From Rhodospirillaceae bacterium (GTDB lineage Bacteria > Pseudomonadota > Alphaproteobacteria > Rhodospirillales > Magnetovibrionaceae), in contig JAOULV010000033.1 of NCBI GenBank assembly GCA_029881835.1, positions 1 to 10,019 on the forward strand: a stretch of 10,019 nucleotides of DNA, in the 5' to 3' direction. A program made the position numbers and the translations under genes. The notes under the pieces are model-generated. The model ran no database searches. It saw only the letters and a list, made by a program, of their open reading frames with translations, and had not been told where the DNA came from. Position 1 is the first letter of the stretch, and every line of letters begins with the position of its first letter. This document shows positions 1 through 6,126 of the stretch, piece after piece.

Positions 1-219
1 TTCGACCTCAACCGAATGGGCGACCGTATCAAGCGATATTTTTACGTCACTTATTCTGCCTTCTAGTAGGGAATTATAAGTATTGGTGGCGTTATAAAAA
101 TTATCTTCTACTTCGCGGGCTTCCATGCGATGAACCAACGCAAACACGACAAAGCTGACGACAAGGGCCGCCACGGTAATGAGTATATGGTTTGATGAAA
201 AAAATGACTTATTTTGCAA
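1..219 (-). CDS. Membrane sensor protein, N-terminus only (probable CHASE-domain sensor kinase or cyclase), partial
   Basis: This open frame of 73 codons runs off the left edge of the window. Seen: it begins with TTG at 217-219, directly after an in-frame TAA, so it cannot start earlier. A later GTG would cut into the membrane segment. The translation has a short polar start, one hydrophobic segment (about residues 12-29), then a charged amphipathic stretch (RMEAREVEDNFYNATN, continuing through EGRISDVKISLDTV). A single membrane helix followed by this kind of helix is typical of the start of extracytoplasmic CHASE sensor domains, which usually sit in front of histidine kinase, GGDEF or EAL modules; none of these is visible here. 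The gene follows the binding-protein gene after 22 bp and is probably co-transcribed with it, so the binding protein may present a ligand to this sensor. A GGGGG stretch about 10 bases upstream may serve as ribosome binding site. Domain identity is moderately supported; the output module is unknown. Confidence 0.6.
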   Translation of the reverse strand, partial: MQNKSFFSSNHILITVAALVVSFVVFALVHRMEAREVEDNFYNATNTYNSLLEGRISDVKISLDTVAHSVEVE

Positions 220-241
220 TTAGGCGAACCCCCGGAACCAC

Positions 242-973
242 TTATTTTAATATACCCAATGTTTTGTTATATATTCTTTCGTAGGTTCCGTCTTTTTTCA
301 TTTCTATAAGGGCCATTGCCGCTGGAATGGCTTTATTTTTATGTTTATTATTCAAATATATAAACATTTCTACCGATACCAATGGCGGTTCGTGTGATTT
401 TAGCTTTACCCCCATTTCCCGCGCCCGCCACAACCCCTGCCAGCGTTCATACAATATTACTTCGGTTTTCAATTGGGATAAATTATCAAACATTTCTTGC
501 GGGGTTTTGACCGCGCTAACCTGTGGGTGGTCTTGGGTGTTGTTTTTAAAAATCTGCCAACCTTCGATGTATTGGGTTTTATATTTTTTCAACGATTGCC
601 AGTCGGTTATCATGGCCCCCATCCCCAATGAATAAGCGACAAAGTCGTTATCCATCAATTTTTCCGGAACCATAACCAGATTTGTGAGTTTTTTTTCTAT
701 GCCCTTTATCCTAAGGGCGGCCCCGTCATCAATGCCGGAATTGGCGTTGGCCAATGATTTGGCGGAATCTTGATAAACGATGACTTCCGCTTCAATCCCT
801 ATTCGGGAAAATACCTCGCGCACGATCTGGTCGATAAAACCATTTTTGTCAGCGGTGGTAAACGGATCGCGGATGCCGGAACTTAAGTATATTTTATCAG
901 CGGCTAACGCCCCATCAAAACTAAAGGCAAACGCAAACAGCAATATAAATATTGCCGAAATTTTCTTTGTCAT
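242..973 (-). CDS. Periplasmic solute-binding-type protein (family 3-like), probable sensor accessory
   Basis: A 243-residue protein with a clear signal peptide: basic MTKK, a hydrophobic core, and a probable cleavage site after GALA (about residues 21-24). The mature part looks like a small periplasmic binding protein of the amino-acid-binding superfamily: an early strand (DKIYLSSG) followed by DPF and a helix (GFIDQIVREVFSRIGI), a middle part with VEMFIYLN, and a C-terminal helix ending in DGTYERIYNK, a common end in this fold (…G.y..I..k). The length is close to the family norm. The start is supported by a GGAGAA-type ribosome binding site five bases upstream. No permease or ATPase gene lies nearby; the next gene, 22 bp downstream, is a membrane sensor. 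The protein is therefore more likely to deliver a ligand signal than to feed a transporter (inference). The ligand cannot be predicted: binding-pocket residues usually diagnostic for amino acids were not identified with certainty. Confidence 0.75.
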   Translation of the reverse strand: MTKKISAIFILLFAFAFSFDGALAADKIYLSSGIRDPFTTADKNGFIDQIVREVFSRIGIEAEVIVYQDSAKSLANANSGIDDGAALRIKGIEKKLTNLVMVPEKLMDNDFVAYSLGMGAMITDWQSLKKYKTQYIEGWQIFKNNTQDHPQVSAVKTPQEMFDNLSQLKTEVILYERWQGLWRAREMGVKLKSHEPPLVSVEMFIYLNNKHKNKAIPAAMALIEMKKDGTYERIYNKTLGILK

Positions 974-1218
974 AACTGTTCTCCCCCCGGAGAGCCCTTT
1001 TTTATTGCCTTTTTTATTTCCTTTGGCAAAAACGCTTATGGCAGATTTTTTGTTTGTTTTTTCGGACTTTTCGCCCGTTTAGTCTATCTTTAACCCCAAA
1101 TTACAGATTGCCATAGTATGCGCATATACCCAATTTTTCCATACCGATTATTTTCTTGTGTTTTTTACCATAAAATTTAACCAATTGAAAATAAACAATT
1201 TTTTTTCATTTAAGTCGC

Positions 1219-1249
1219 TTGTCAGGCTATTGTCAGCAAAATCTATGTA
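1219..1249 (+). promoter_or_regulatory. Possible promoter / TTGTCAG direct repeats upstream of hemerythrin
   Basis: TTGTCA at 1219-1224 resembles a -35 box. TATGTA at 1244-1249 could be a -10 box, but the spacing of 19 is longer than ideal; shifting the -10 to 1243-1248 gives 18 with a poorer match. The heptamer TTGTCAG occurs twice, with starts 11 bp apart (1219 and 1230), about one helical turn, so this could instead be a binding site for a regulator. It is a weak call based on motif resemblance only. Confidence 0.25.
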
Positions 1250-1264
1250 AATTCTCCGTGATGG

Positions 1265-1282
1265 GACGGCCCGCGGGCGGTC
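1265..1282. repeat. GC-rich palindrome in the hemerythrin leader
   Basis: A perfect 10-bp palindrome GCCCGCGGGC (1269-1278) is flanked, after one G/G mismatch, by complementary GAC/GTC arms (1265-1267 and 1280-1282). It stands out because the surroundings are very AT-rich. It lies 26 bp before the ATG and could be an operator for a dimeric regulator or a short leader hairpin. The following TCTTATTT is too interrupted to make a clear terminator. Confidence 0.4.
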
Positions 1283-1308
1283 TTATTTCTGGCGGAGTAT
1301 TTAAATAA

Positions 1309-1830
1309 ATGAAAAATCTGATTTCATGGGACGATAGGCTGACAATCGATGGCGACGCCATTGATGCCGATCACAAACATATTATTGAAATCATTAACCG
1401 TTTTTTGGCCAAGGTGGGTGATTTCCAATCGGCGGAAGAATTGGTTGCAATATTGGAAGACCTGCAAGGTGCGGCCCATGATCATTTCCGCCGCGAAGAA
1501 GAATTGCAGCGGATAATAAAATACCCCGATCGCGATATCCATTTTACCGAACATCAGCGCCTTTCCGCCAAGCTGGAAAAACTAATCGAAGAAAGCCGCC
1601 CCACGGGTGGAAGCTACGTTAATGTTATGGGCCACAAGGTTTCTGATTTTATTCACGAATGGCTGTTTTCCCATATCTTAAAAAGCGACATGAAAATGAA
1701 ACCGTTCGTAAAACGTGCCGGCATAAAACCTGTCGCCAAATCTGCGAATGCGGCAAAAAATGACAATCCAAATGATAACAAAAATATTTCCGACAATTCG
1801 TTGAGCGAAAAAAGAATAATCAGCGCCTAA
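1309..1830 (+). CDS. Bacteriohemerythrin (diiron oxygen-binding protein)
   Basis: A 173-residue protein with a complete hemerythrin domain in about residues 5-135. All seven iron ligands of the family can be placed with canonical spacing: H22, H59 and E63 (HxxxE), H78 and H82 (HxxxH), and H122 and D127 (HxxxxD). The flanking landmarks are also present: the opening W-D-D-R-L, IDADH, HFRREEE, the YP pair before H78, and WLFSHI. Such proteins bind O2 reversibly at a diiron site in the cytoplasm and act in oxygen storage, delivery or sensing. The last ~35 residues are a low-complexity tail rich in Asn, Lys and Ser with no recognised domain, and probably disordered. GGCGGAG ending 11 bases upstream of the ATG is a usable ribosome binding site. 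The gene stands alone, divergent from the sensor pair and convergent with the next gene. Function as an oxygen binder is established for the family; the physiological role here is unknown. Confidence 0.95.
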   Translation: MKNLISWDDRLTIDGDAIDADHKHIIEIINRFLAKVGDFQSAEELVAILEDLQGAAHDHFRREEELQRIIKYPDRDIHFTEHQRLSAKLEKLIEESRPTGGSYVNVMGHKVSDFIHEWLFSHILKSDMKMKPFVKRAGIKPVAKSANAAKNDNPNDNKNISDNSLSEKRIISA

Positions 1831-1845
1831 GGTGCGATTATTTTT
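1808..1845. terminator. Bidirectional intrinsic terminator shared by convergent genes
   Basis: A strong hairpin: AATAATC (1815-1821) pairs with GATTATT (1836-1842), and GCGCC (1823-1827) pairs with GGTGC (1831-1835, one G-T wobble), leaving A1822 bulged and a three-base TAA loop (1828-1830). TTTTT follows on the plus strand (1841-1845). On the minus strand the complement of the A run at 1808-1813 gives a U tract. The loop is exactly the stop codon of the hemerythrin gene. The stop codon of the minus-strand gene (1838-1840) lies inside the stem. One element can thus end transcription in both directions. Confidence 0.8.
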
Positions 1846-2569
1846 CTGCTTCTTCCTGGGCTTCACGCACGGCTTTATCAAATGCTTTTTTCGATGTAAA
1901 CGGATCGAACTTGGGTAGGTCTTTTTCTTTTATTTTTTTCATGCCCGCCCCTTTTGGCATGACCTTGAAATAATCACCATCACGCCCGATTACCGCAAAC
2001 GGTCTTTTCCAACGGGAAAACACCCTGCGCATCGATGCCGAATGATCGCAAAAAACTTCGTATTCGCCGGGGTCATTTTCAAACAATATCTCATAGGCTT
2101 TTATAAATTCGTCTATAAAATCTTGCTCAACCAATGCCATGTTGCTTATTACCCAACAGCGGTCTTCGAAATCCCAATAATAAGAAAGCCCTATTATGTC
2201 GCCGTCTTTATCAATATAGGGAAAGAAAGGAAATGTCCGGCAAGCCAGTGAACGGTTGTCGCGCTCGCAGTTGCGCGCACCATTGCATTCAATCGCTTTG
2301 CAGGTGGAATCTAATTCTTCGACAATTTTTCTGCTGGCGGCATCAACCGGAATGAAGCCTCTCCACATATCGGTACGTGAACGCAAAACTTTCCATTCCG
2401 ACATTTGCACAACAGGAATTGCATTTTCGGCCGAACAACAAACCGGTTCGCCACCGTTTAACGGTGCGCACTTTGCCCCACAATCAACCTGCATTACCGG
2501 TGCATTAAAAAAATCGAATATCTTTTTATAAGTTCCGCGAGTGGCTTGGTTCTTTTTACGTTTGCCCAT
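1838..2569 (-). CDS. YkgJ-like cysteine-cluster protein (putative metal-chelating)
   Basis: A 243-residue soluble protein with no signal peptide or membrane segment. The first half holds a cysteine cluster: C30-x3-C34, the pair C44-C45, then C90, C95, C101 and C110, the last followed by RTFPFFPY. This arrangement, with the CRTFPFFPY-type end, resembles the YkgJ/UPF0153 zinc- or iron-chelating cysteine-cluster family, whose biochemical function is not established. The C-terminal half has one more cysteine (in VFCDHS) and ends in a Lys/Glu-rich helix (EAQEEAEK). The ATG at 2569 has only a weak purine-rich upstream sequence. Residue M26, just before the cluster, is an alternative start, but the basic stretch before it (GKRKKNQ) reads as coding. 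The gene is in the same direction as the secretion genes, 129 bp downstream of the adaptor, and may be read through from them. The family call is by motif layout, without a search. Confidence 0.72.
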   Translation of the reverse strand: MGKRKKNQATRGTYKKIFDFFNAPVMQVDCGAKCAPLNGGEPVCCSAENAIPVVQMSEWKVLRSRTDMWRGFIPVDAASRKIVEELDSTCKAIECNGARNCERDNRSLACRTFPFFPYIDKDGDIIGLSYYWDFEDRCWVISNMALVEQDFIDEFIKAYEILFENDPGEYEVFCDHSASMRRVFSRWKRPFAVIGRDGDYFKVMPKGAGMKKIKEKDLPKFDPFTSKKAFDKAVREAQEEAEK

Positions 2570-2698
2570 TTTCTTTCGCTTTGTTTTGTTTGTGGGTTTA
2601 ATTAAGTGGCAGAATCAGGTGGTGGGGATTCTTACCCGAAATCCGGCGATAATGGTACCCGGTGATTATCTTTATTTTGAGGTTTTTCTTAGAAAGAT
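2570..2698. other. Short intergenic gap with weak inverted repeats
   Basis: Between the adaptor stop and the cysteine-cluster start there is a 6-bp inverted repeat GATAAT/ATTATC (2648-2653 and 2665-2670) with an 11-base loop. On the plus strand it is followed by TTTATTTT, but both flanking genes are on the minus strand, where no U tract follows. A second weak repeat (GGATT/AATCC) lies beside it. No clear terminator or promoter for the minus-strand genes can be called, so partial read-through from the secretion operon is possible. Confidence 0.3.
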
Positions 2699-4108
2699 TT
2701 ACTGCTCGCGGAAAGCGCGGCCAAAGCTATCTTCAAGCGGGGACAATAGATATTCAAGGAAAGTGTGTTCACCGGTTACTATCACCACTTCGGCTGGCAT
2801 GCCGGGGTAAAGCTGTTTGGCATCAATAAGTTCAAGCTCGCCCGGTGAAATCTCGACCCGGGCCAGATAATATGGCTGGCCGGTTTGCTTATCAGAAAGG
2901 GCATCGGCAGAAACATTAACCACCACCCCCTTAAGGCTGGGCGTGGTTCGGGCTTTGAGCGCCGATAGCCTTATTTCGGCCCCAAGACCGGGGCGCACCA
3001 CATCAATATCAAGCGGGTTTATTCTGGCCTCAACAACCAGCAAGTCATTTTCCGGCACCACATCTAAAATGGCGCCACCCGGTGGAATAACCCCGCCGGC
3101 GGATAAATATTTCAAATTAAGAACCCGGCCCGTTACGGGTGAGACCACGTTAAGACGCTCTAGGCGAAGCTGGTTTAGGGTGTATTTCTCAAGGGCGTCG
3201 GCGCGTTCGGGTTGAACGGTGCGCATTTCTTCGTCTATTTCTTTAATTCGTGCGGTTTCAATATTGCCTATTGATATTTCGCCTGCCGATATTTCCTTGG
3301 TTGCGGTGTCTATCCGGCCTTTCATTTCGTCAATGCGAAGCTGCATTTGGGCTTCGTCCCGGCGCAATGATTGCACCTGGGTGGCGGTGGCGTAACCTTC
3401 TTCCAGTAATTTTTCGCTTCGCTTAAGGTCTTCTTGTAAGCTTTTTAATTCGCGGGTCGCGGTTTCAACCTGACGGCCAAGGGATTGTATTTGTCCCTTG
3501 GTTTGTGAAATGCGGCTTTCACGCAAACTTACCTCGCCGACATCGGCGCGCGAACGGCTTTTGAATATGCGCGTTTGCCCGGAAATGGCCTCATTGTATC
3601 CCGGCCTTCCGGCAAACTGCGAAAGGGCCGCAAGCCAGGTAATTTCGCTTTTATCTGCCTGTTCCGAAAGCAGGCGCGATTCCTGGGCCAGCAGGCTTAT
3701 TAAGCGACTTTCCAAAAGTTCGCTTTGGGTTTTTACTTCGGCCCCATCCAATTCCAACATAACTTGACCGGCTTTTACATTATCGCCTTCTTTAACCATT
3801 AGCTTGGCAATAATTCCGCCATCGACGTGTTGAATGGTTTTGCGGTTGCTATCAACCTGCACAACACCGGGCGCTATTGCCGCGCTTGATATTGCGGCGC
3901 TCACCGACCACAAGAAAAACCCGACAACTCCGACCACAACAATTGCGCTGCCTGCATATATTAATTTACCAACGGGTGGGCGTTCGGCAATATCGCCTGC
4001 GGGTAACATGCTTGTTACCGGAAAAGCCTCTAATGCCCGCGCGCGCAATGACAGCGCTATTTCAATTGCGCGTTTTACAAAACCGCCAAGTTGGCTTGGT
4101 GCGTTCAT
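2699..4108 (-). CDS. Type I secretion periplasmic adaptor subunit (HlyD/PrsE family)
   Basis: A 469-residue inner-membrane-anchored adaptor that links a type I secretion ABC transporter to an outer-membrane channel. Domain order: a ~47-residue cytoplasmic N-terminus; one membrane helix (about 48-70); the first half of the lipoyl-like domain (about 93-121, with VDGGIIAKLMVKEGD and VKAGQVMLELDG); a long coiled-coil hairpin (about 125-300, rich in Glu, Arg, Gln and Leu); then the second lipoyl half and beta-barrel (VVSPVTGRV at 321-329, GGVIPPGG at 338-345, NPLDIDV at 364-370); and the typical family end YPGMPAEV with VIVTGEHTFLEYLLSPL. The length fits the family. The start codon overlaps the stop of the ABC gene (ATGA, 4105-4108), which indicates translational coupling, with a GGGGCGG stretch upstream as ribosome binding site. 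No TolC-like gene or cargo is found in the window, so the outer-membrane partner must be encoded elsewhere. Confidence 0.95.
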   Translation of the reverse strand: MNAPSQLGGFVKRAIEIALSLRARALEAFPVTSMLPAGDIAERPPVGKLIYAGSAIVVVGVVGFFLWSVSAAISSAAIAPGVVQVDSNRKTIQHVDGGIIAKLMVKEGDNVKAGQVMLELDGAEVKTQSELLESRLISLLAQESRLLSEQADKSEITWLAALSQFAGRPGYNEAISGQTRIFKSRSRADVGEVSLRESRISQTKGQIQSLGRQVETATRELKSLQEDLKRSEKLLEEGYATATQVQSLRRDEAQMQLRIDEMKGRIDTATKEISAGEISIGNIETARIKEIDEEMRTVQPERADALEKYTLNQLRLERLNVVSPVTGRVLNLKYLSAGGVIPPGGAILDVVPENDLLVVEARINPLDIDVVRPGLGAEIRLSALKARTTPSLKGVVVNVSADALSDKQTGQPYYLARVEISPGELELIDAKQLYPGMPAEVVIVTGEHTFLEYLLSPLEDSFGRAFREQ

Positions 4109-5910
4109 TTGTCCGCCCCTTTGTTATTTTGTTTTTTGTTAACCGGCTCGGCAACCGGGCTTGTCCGAGCAAGGTCAAGTTCGCGTAATTTTTCAATTAC
4201 TTTTTCCCGTGGGCCAAACATGACCATTTGCCCTTCTTTTAAGACCAGCATTTTATCAACCATTTCAACAAACGGCATACGGTGGCCAAGCACCACGGTG
4301 GTAATGCCGCGCGCTTTTAAATGGCTTAAGGCTTGCGCCAATGCCTGATCGCCTTCGGAATCAAGGTTGGCATTGGGCTCGTCCAGCACCACAAAGCGCA
4401 CATCGCCCAACAGGGCGCGGGCCAAGGCGATGCGTTGGCGTTGCCCGCCGGCCAGTAATTTTCCGCTATCGCCGATTTGGGTATCGTAACCTTTGGGCAA
4501 ACGTAAAATCATTTCGTGTGCACCCGCCTGACGGGCGGCATTTATAACCTCTTCATCGCTAACATCGGAAAAGCGTGCTATGTTTTCTTTCACGCTTCCG
4601 GAAAAAAGCTCGATGTCTTGGGGCAAGTATCCGATATAACGCCCAAGGTCTTCGCTTGGCCAGGTAAAGACATCCGCCCCATCAAGGCGGACTTTGCCCA
4701 CTTGTGCACCAGCCACCCCCACCAGCAAACGTGCCAGCGTTGTTTTGCCCGATGCCGAAGGGCCGGCAACGCCCAACATTTCACCGGGCTTTAGCTGAAA
4801 TGCCAATTTGGAAATAACCGCACGCTCGGCCCCCGGCGGAATGTACGAAATGTTTTCAACCTTAAGCTCGCCTTCGGGACGGGGAAGCACCGTTCCGCCA
4901 TGGCGATGGCGCGGGGCCGAATGAAAAACCCCAAGGCGCTTATAAGATGCAAAAGCACCAACCCCTTGCTTCCACGAACCAATCGATTGCTCAAGCGGGG
5001 CCAATGCGCGCGACGCAATAATTGATGCGGCGATAATTGCACCGGGGCTGATTTCATTTTTTAAAACCAAATAAGCACCGGTTCCCAAAAGCGCAATCTG
5101 CAAAGCAAGACGAAAAAATTTCGACCCCGCAAGCAACATGGACGAACGCGCGCTGGCGGATGATAAATCGGCAAGCGATTTATCGTTTTCTCCGGTAAAG
5201 CGGGTGGCCATGCGCTCTTTCATACCCAACGCATCAATTGCTTCGGCATTAAGTACAACCGTGGAAGCATCGCCCATGTTTTTTGCCTGACGCTTACCAG
5301 ATTCACGCATAAGATTAGATGTCGTCGCATCATTTAAAAAAGCGAAAATAAACAGCACTACTGCACCACCAAGCGCGATATTGCCCAACGAACCATGCAG
5401 CATGTAAACAAACGCCAGATAAACCGGAACCCACGGAACATCAAAAATGGTAAGCATTGCCGGGCTTGAAAGAAAATTTCTAATCTCGCTTTGATCGCGT
5501 AGTATTTGCGTGCGCGCACCTGTTGCCGCAAGTTCGGATTCAACCGCGCGTTCAAAACCTGAATGTGCCAGCGAACGATCTAGCCACACGCCAATTGTTT
5601 GCATTATTCGTGAACGGATATATTCAAGCAAAGCCATAATCAAAACCGCGCCCACGGCAATGATGGAAAGATAAAGCAAAGTTTCGGTGCTACGGCTGGT
5701 AAGAACGCGGTCAAACACCTGCATCATGTAAATGGAAATGGTCAACATCAGCATGTTGACGACAAAGCTGAAACCACCAACCGCCCACATAGATGCGCGA
5801 GCAGATTTTATTCTGCTGGTTAATTCATTTTCGTCTTTAATTATTTGCGAAATATCGCTCACTTGAAATAGGCTCCTGAGGTGGGGTTTAAGCTTTCGCG
5901 TTTCCGCCAC
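4105..5910 (-). CDS. Type I secretion ABC permease/ATPase (PrtD family)
   Basis: An exporter half-transporter of 601 codons from GTG 5910, or 585 from GTG 5862. The later start is preferred, because AGGAG lies ten bases before it whereas the upstream GTG has no such site. Numbering below is from 5910. The membrane domain spans about 40-310 and includes MMQVFDRVLTSRS (62-74), a hallmark of the PrtD/HlyB-type exporters, and FDVPWVPVYLAFVY. There is no C39 peptidase-like domain in front. The nucleotide-binding domain has Walker A GPSASGKT (383-390), Q-loop Q431, signature LAGGQ (486-490), Walker B VVLDEP (507-512) and switch H543. The signature has Ala where the usual LSGGQ has Ser. The protein energises one-step export of proteins (often RTX proteases, adhesins or S-layer proteins in this family) together with the adaptor encoded next. 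A Lys/Asn-rich tail closes the protein. The cargo is not identified. Confidence 0.96.
   Translation of the reverse strand: MAETRKLKPHLRSLFQVSDISQIIKDENELTSRIKSARASMWAVGGFSFVVNMLMLTISIYMMQVFDRVLTSRSTETLLYLSIIAVGAVLIMALLEYIRSRIMQTIGVWLDRSLAHSGFERAVESELAATGARTQILRDQSEIRNFLSSPAMLTIFDVPWVPVYLAFVYMLHGSLGNIALGGAVVLFIFAFLNDATTSNLMRESGKRQAKNMGDASTVVLNAEAIDALGMKERMATRFTGENDKSLADLSSASARSSMLLAGSKFFRLALQIALLGTGAYLVLKNEISPGAIIAASIIASRALAPLEQSIGSWKQGVGAFASYKRLGVFHSAPRHRHGGTVLPRPEGELKVENISYIPPGAERAVISKLAFQLKPGEMLGVAGPSASGKTTLARLLVGVAGAQVGKVRLDGADVFTWPSEDLGRYIGYLPQDIELFSGSVKENIARFSDVSDEEVINAARQAGAHEMILRLPKGYDTQIGDSGKLLAGGQRQRIALARALLGDVRFVVLDEPNANLDSEGDQALAQALSHLKARGITTVVLGHRMPFVEMVDKMLVLKEGQMVMFGPREKVIEKLRELDLARTSPVAEPVNKKQNNKGADK
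5873..5877 (-). promoter_or_regulatory. Shine-Dalgarno AGGAG deciding the ABC transporter start
   Basis: AGGAG on the minus strand lies ten bases upstream of an in-frame GTG at 5860-5862 (residue 17 of the longer frame). The longer frame's GTG at 5910 has no recognisable ribosome binding site. The first 16 residues of the long form would then be untranslated leader. Confidence 0.55.
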
Positions 5911-5990
5911 GGTTTTATGAGCACTAAACTAATATGTCCGGGGTTTTCCGGTTATAAAAAGCCTTGTTTTTCGGCCTATTCAATAGTGTT

Positions 5991-6020
5991 GTTATCGCCC
6001 GAATTGAGATGCTTCGTCAA
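5991..6020 (-). promoter_or_regulatory. Candidate sigma70-type promoter of the type I secretion operon
   Basis: On the minus strand TTGACG (6020-6015, five of six consensus bases) is followed after 18 bases by GATAAC (5996-5991, four of six). Transcription would start near 5984, giving a leader of about 120 bases to the preferred GTG at 5862. It lies in the gap between the MscS-type gene and the secretion operon, where a promoter is expected. Confidence 0.45.
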
Positions 6021-6033
6021 TACATTAAGAAAC

Positions 6034-6053
6034 TACCCCTAATGTTTACCCCT
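6034..6053 (-). repeat. AGGGGTA direct repeat pair upstream of the secretion promoter
   Basis: Two copies of AGGGGTA on the minus strand (6053-6047 and 6040-6034), with starts 13 bp apart, sit 13 bases upstream of the candidate -35 box. The position fits an activator binding site. No known regulator is recognised from the motif. Confidence 0.3.
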
Positions 6054-6126
6054 TAAAAATAATGGATATTTTATCACTTTTCTGTGACGGGCGACAAAAA
6101 CACCACCATGCGCCAACCAGCAGTAT

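Larger units (their letters stand above)
974..1308. other. AT-rich divergent intergenic region between binding-protein and hemerythrin genes
   Basis: This 335-bp stretch separates the divergent starts at 973 (minus) and 1309 (plus) and must hold promoters for both. It has long T- and A-rich runs. Visible elements are a perfect 10-bp palindrome TATGCGCATA (1117-1126), a short AT-only inverted repeat AATTG/CAATT (1183-1187 and 1196-1200) followed by T residues, two TTGTCAG direct repeats (1219-1225 and 1230-1236), and a GC-rich palindrome close to the hemerythrin start. No convincing coding region or RNA gene is seen. Plus-strand open frames reaching into it from the binding-protein gene are antisense shadows. 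Confidence 0.6.

Noticed and set aside
780..1082. A 100-codon plus-strand frame reaching into the intergenic region
   Set aside because: It overlaps the binding-protein gene in antisense and has no ribosome binding site. Its Phe/Leu-rich end merely reflects T-rich intergenic DNA.
1183..1208. AATTG/CAATT inverted repeat before a T run
   Set aside because: The stem is five AT-rich pairs and too weak for an intrinsic terminator, and no plus-strand gene ends upstream.
2648..2680. Inverted repeat GATAAT/ATTATC followed by TTTATTTT on the plus strand
   Set aside because: The stem is only six AT-rich pairs, and the T-rich side faces the plus strand, where no gene ends. It is mentioned only as part of the intergenic gap.
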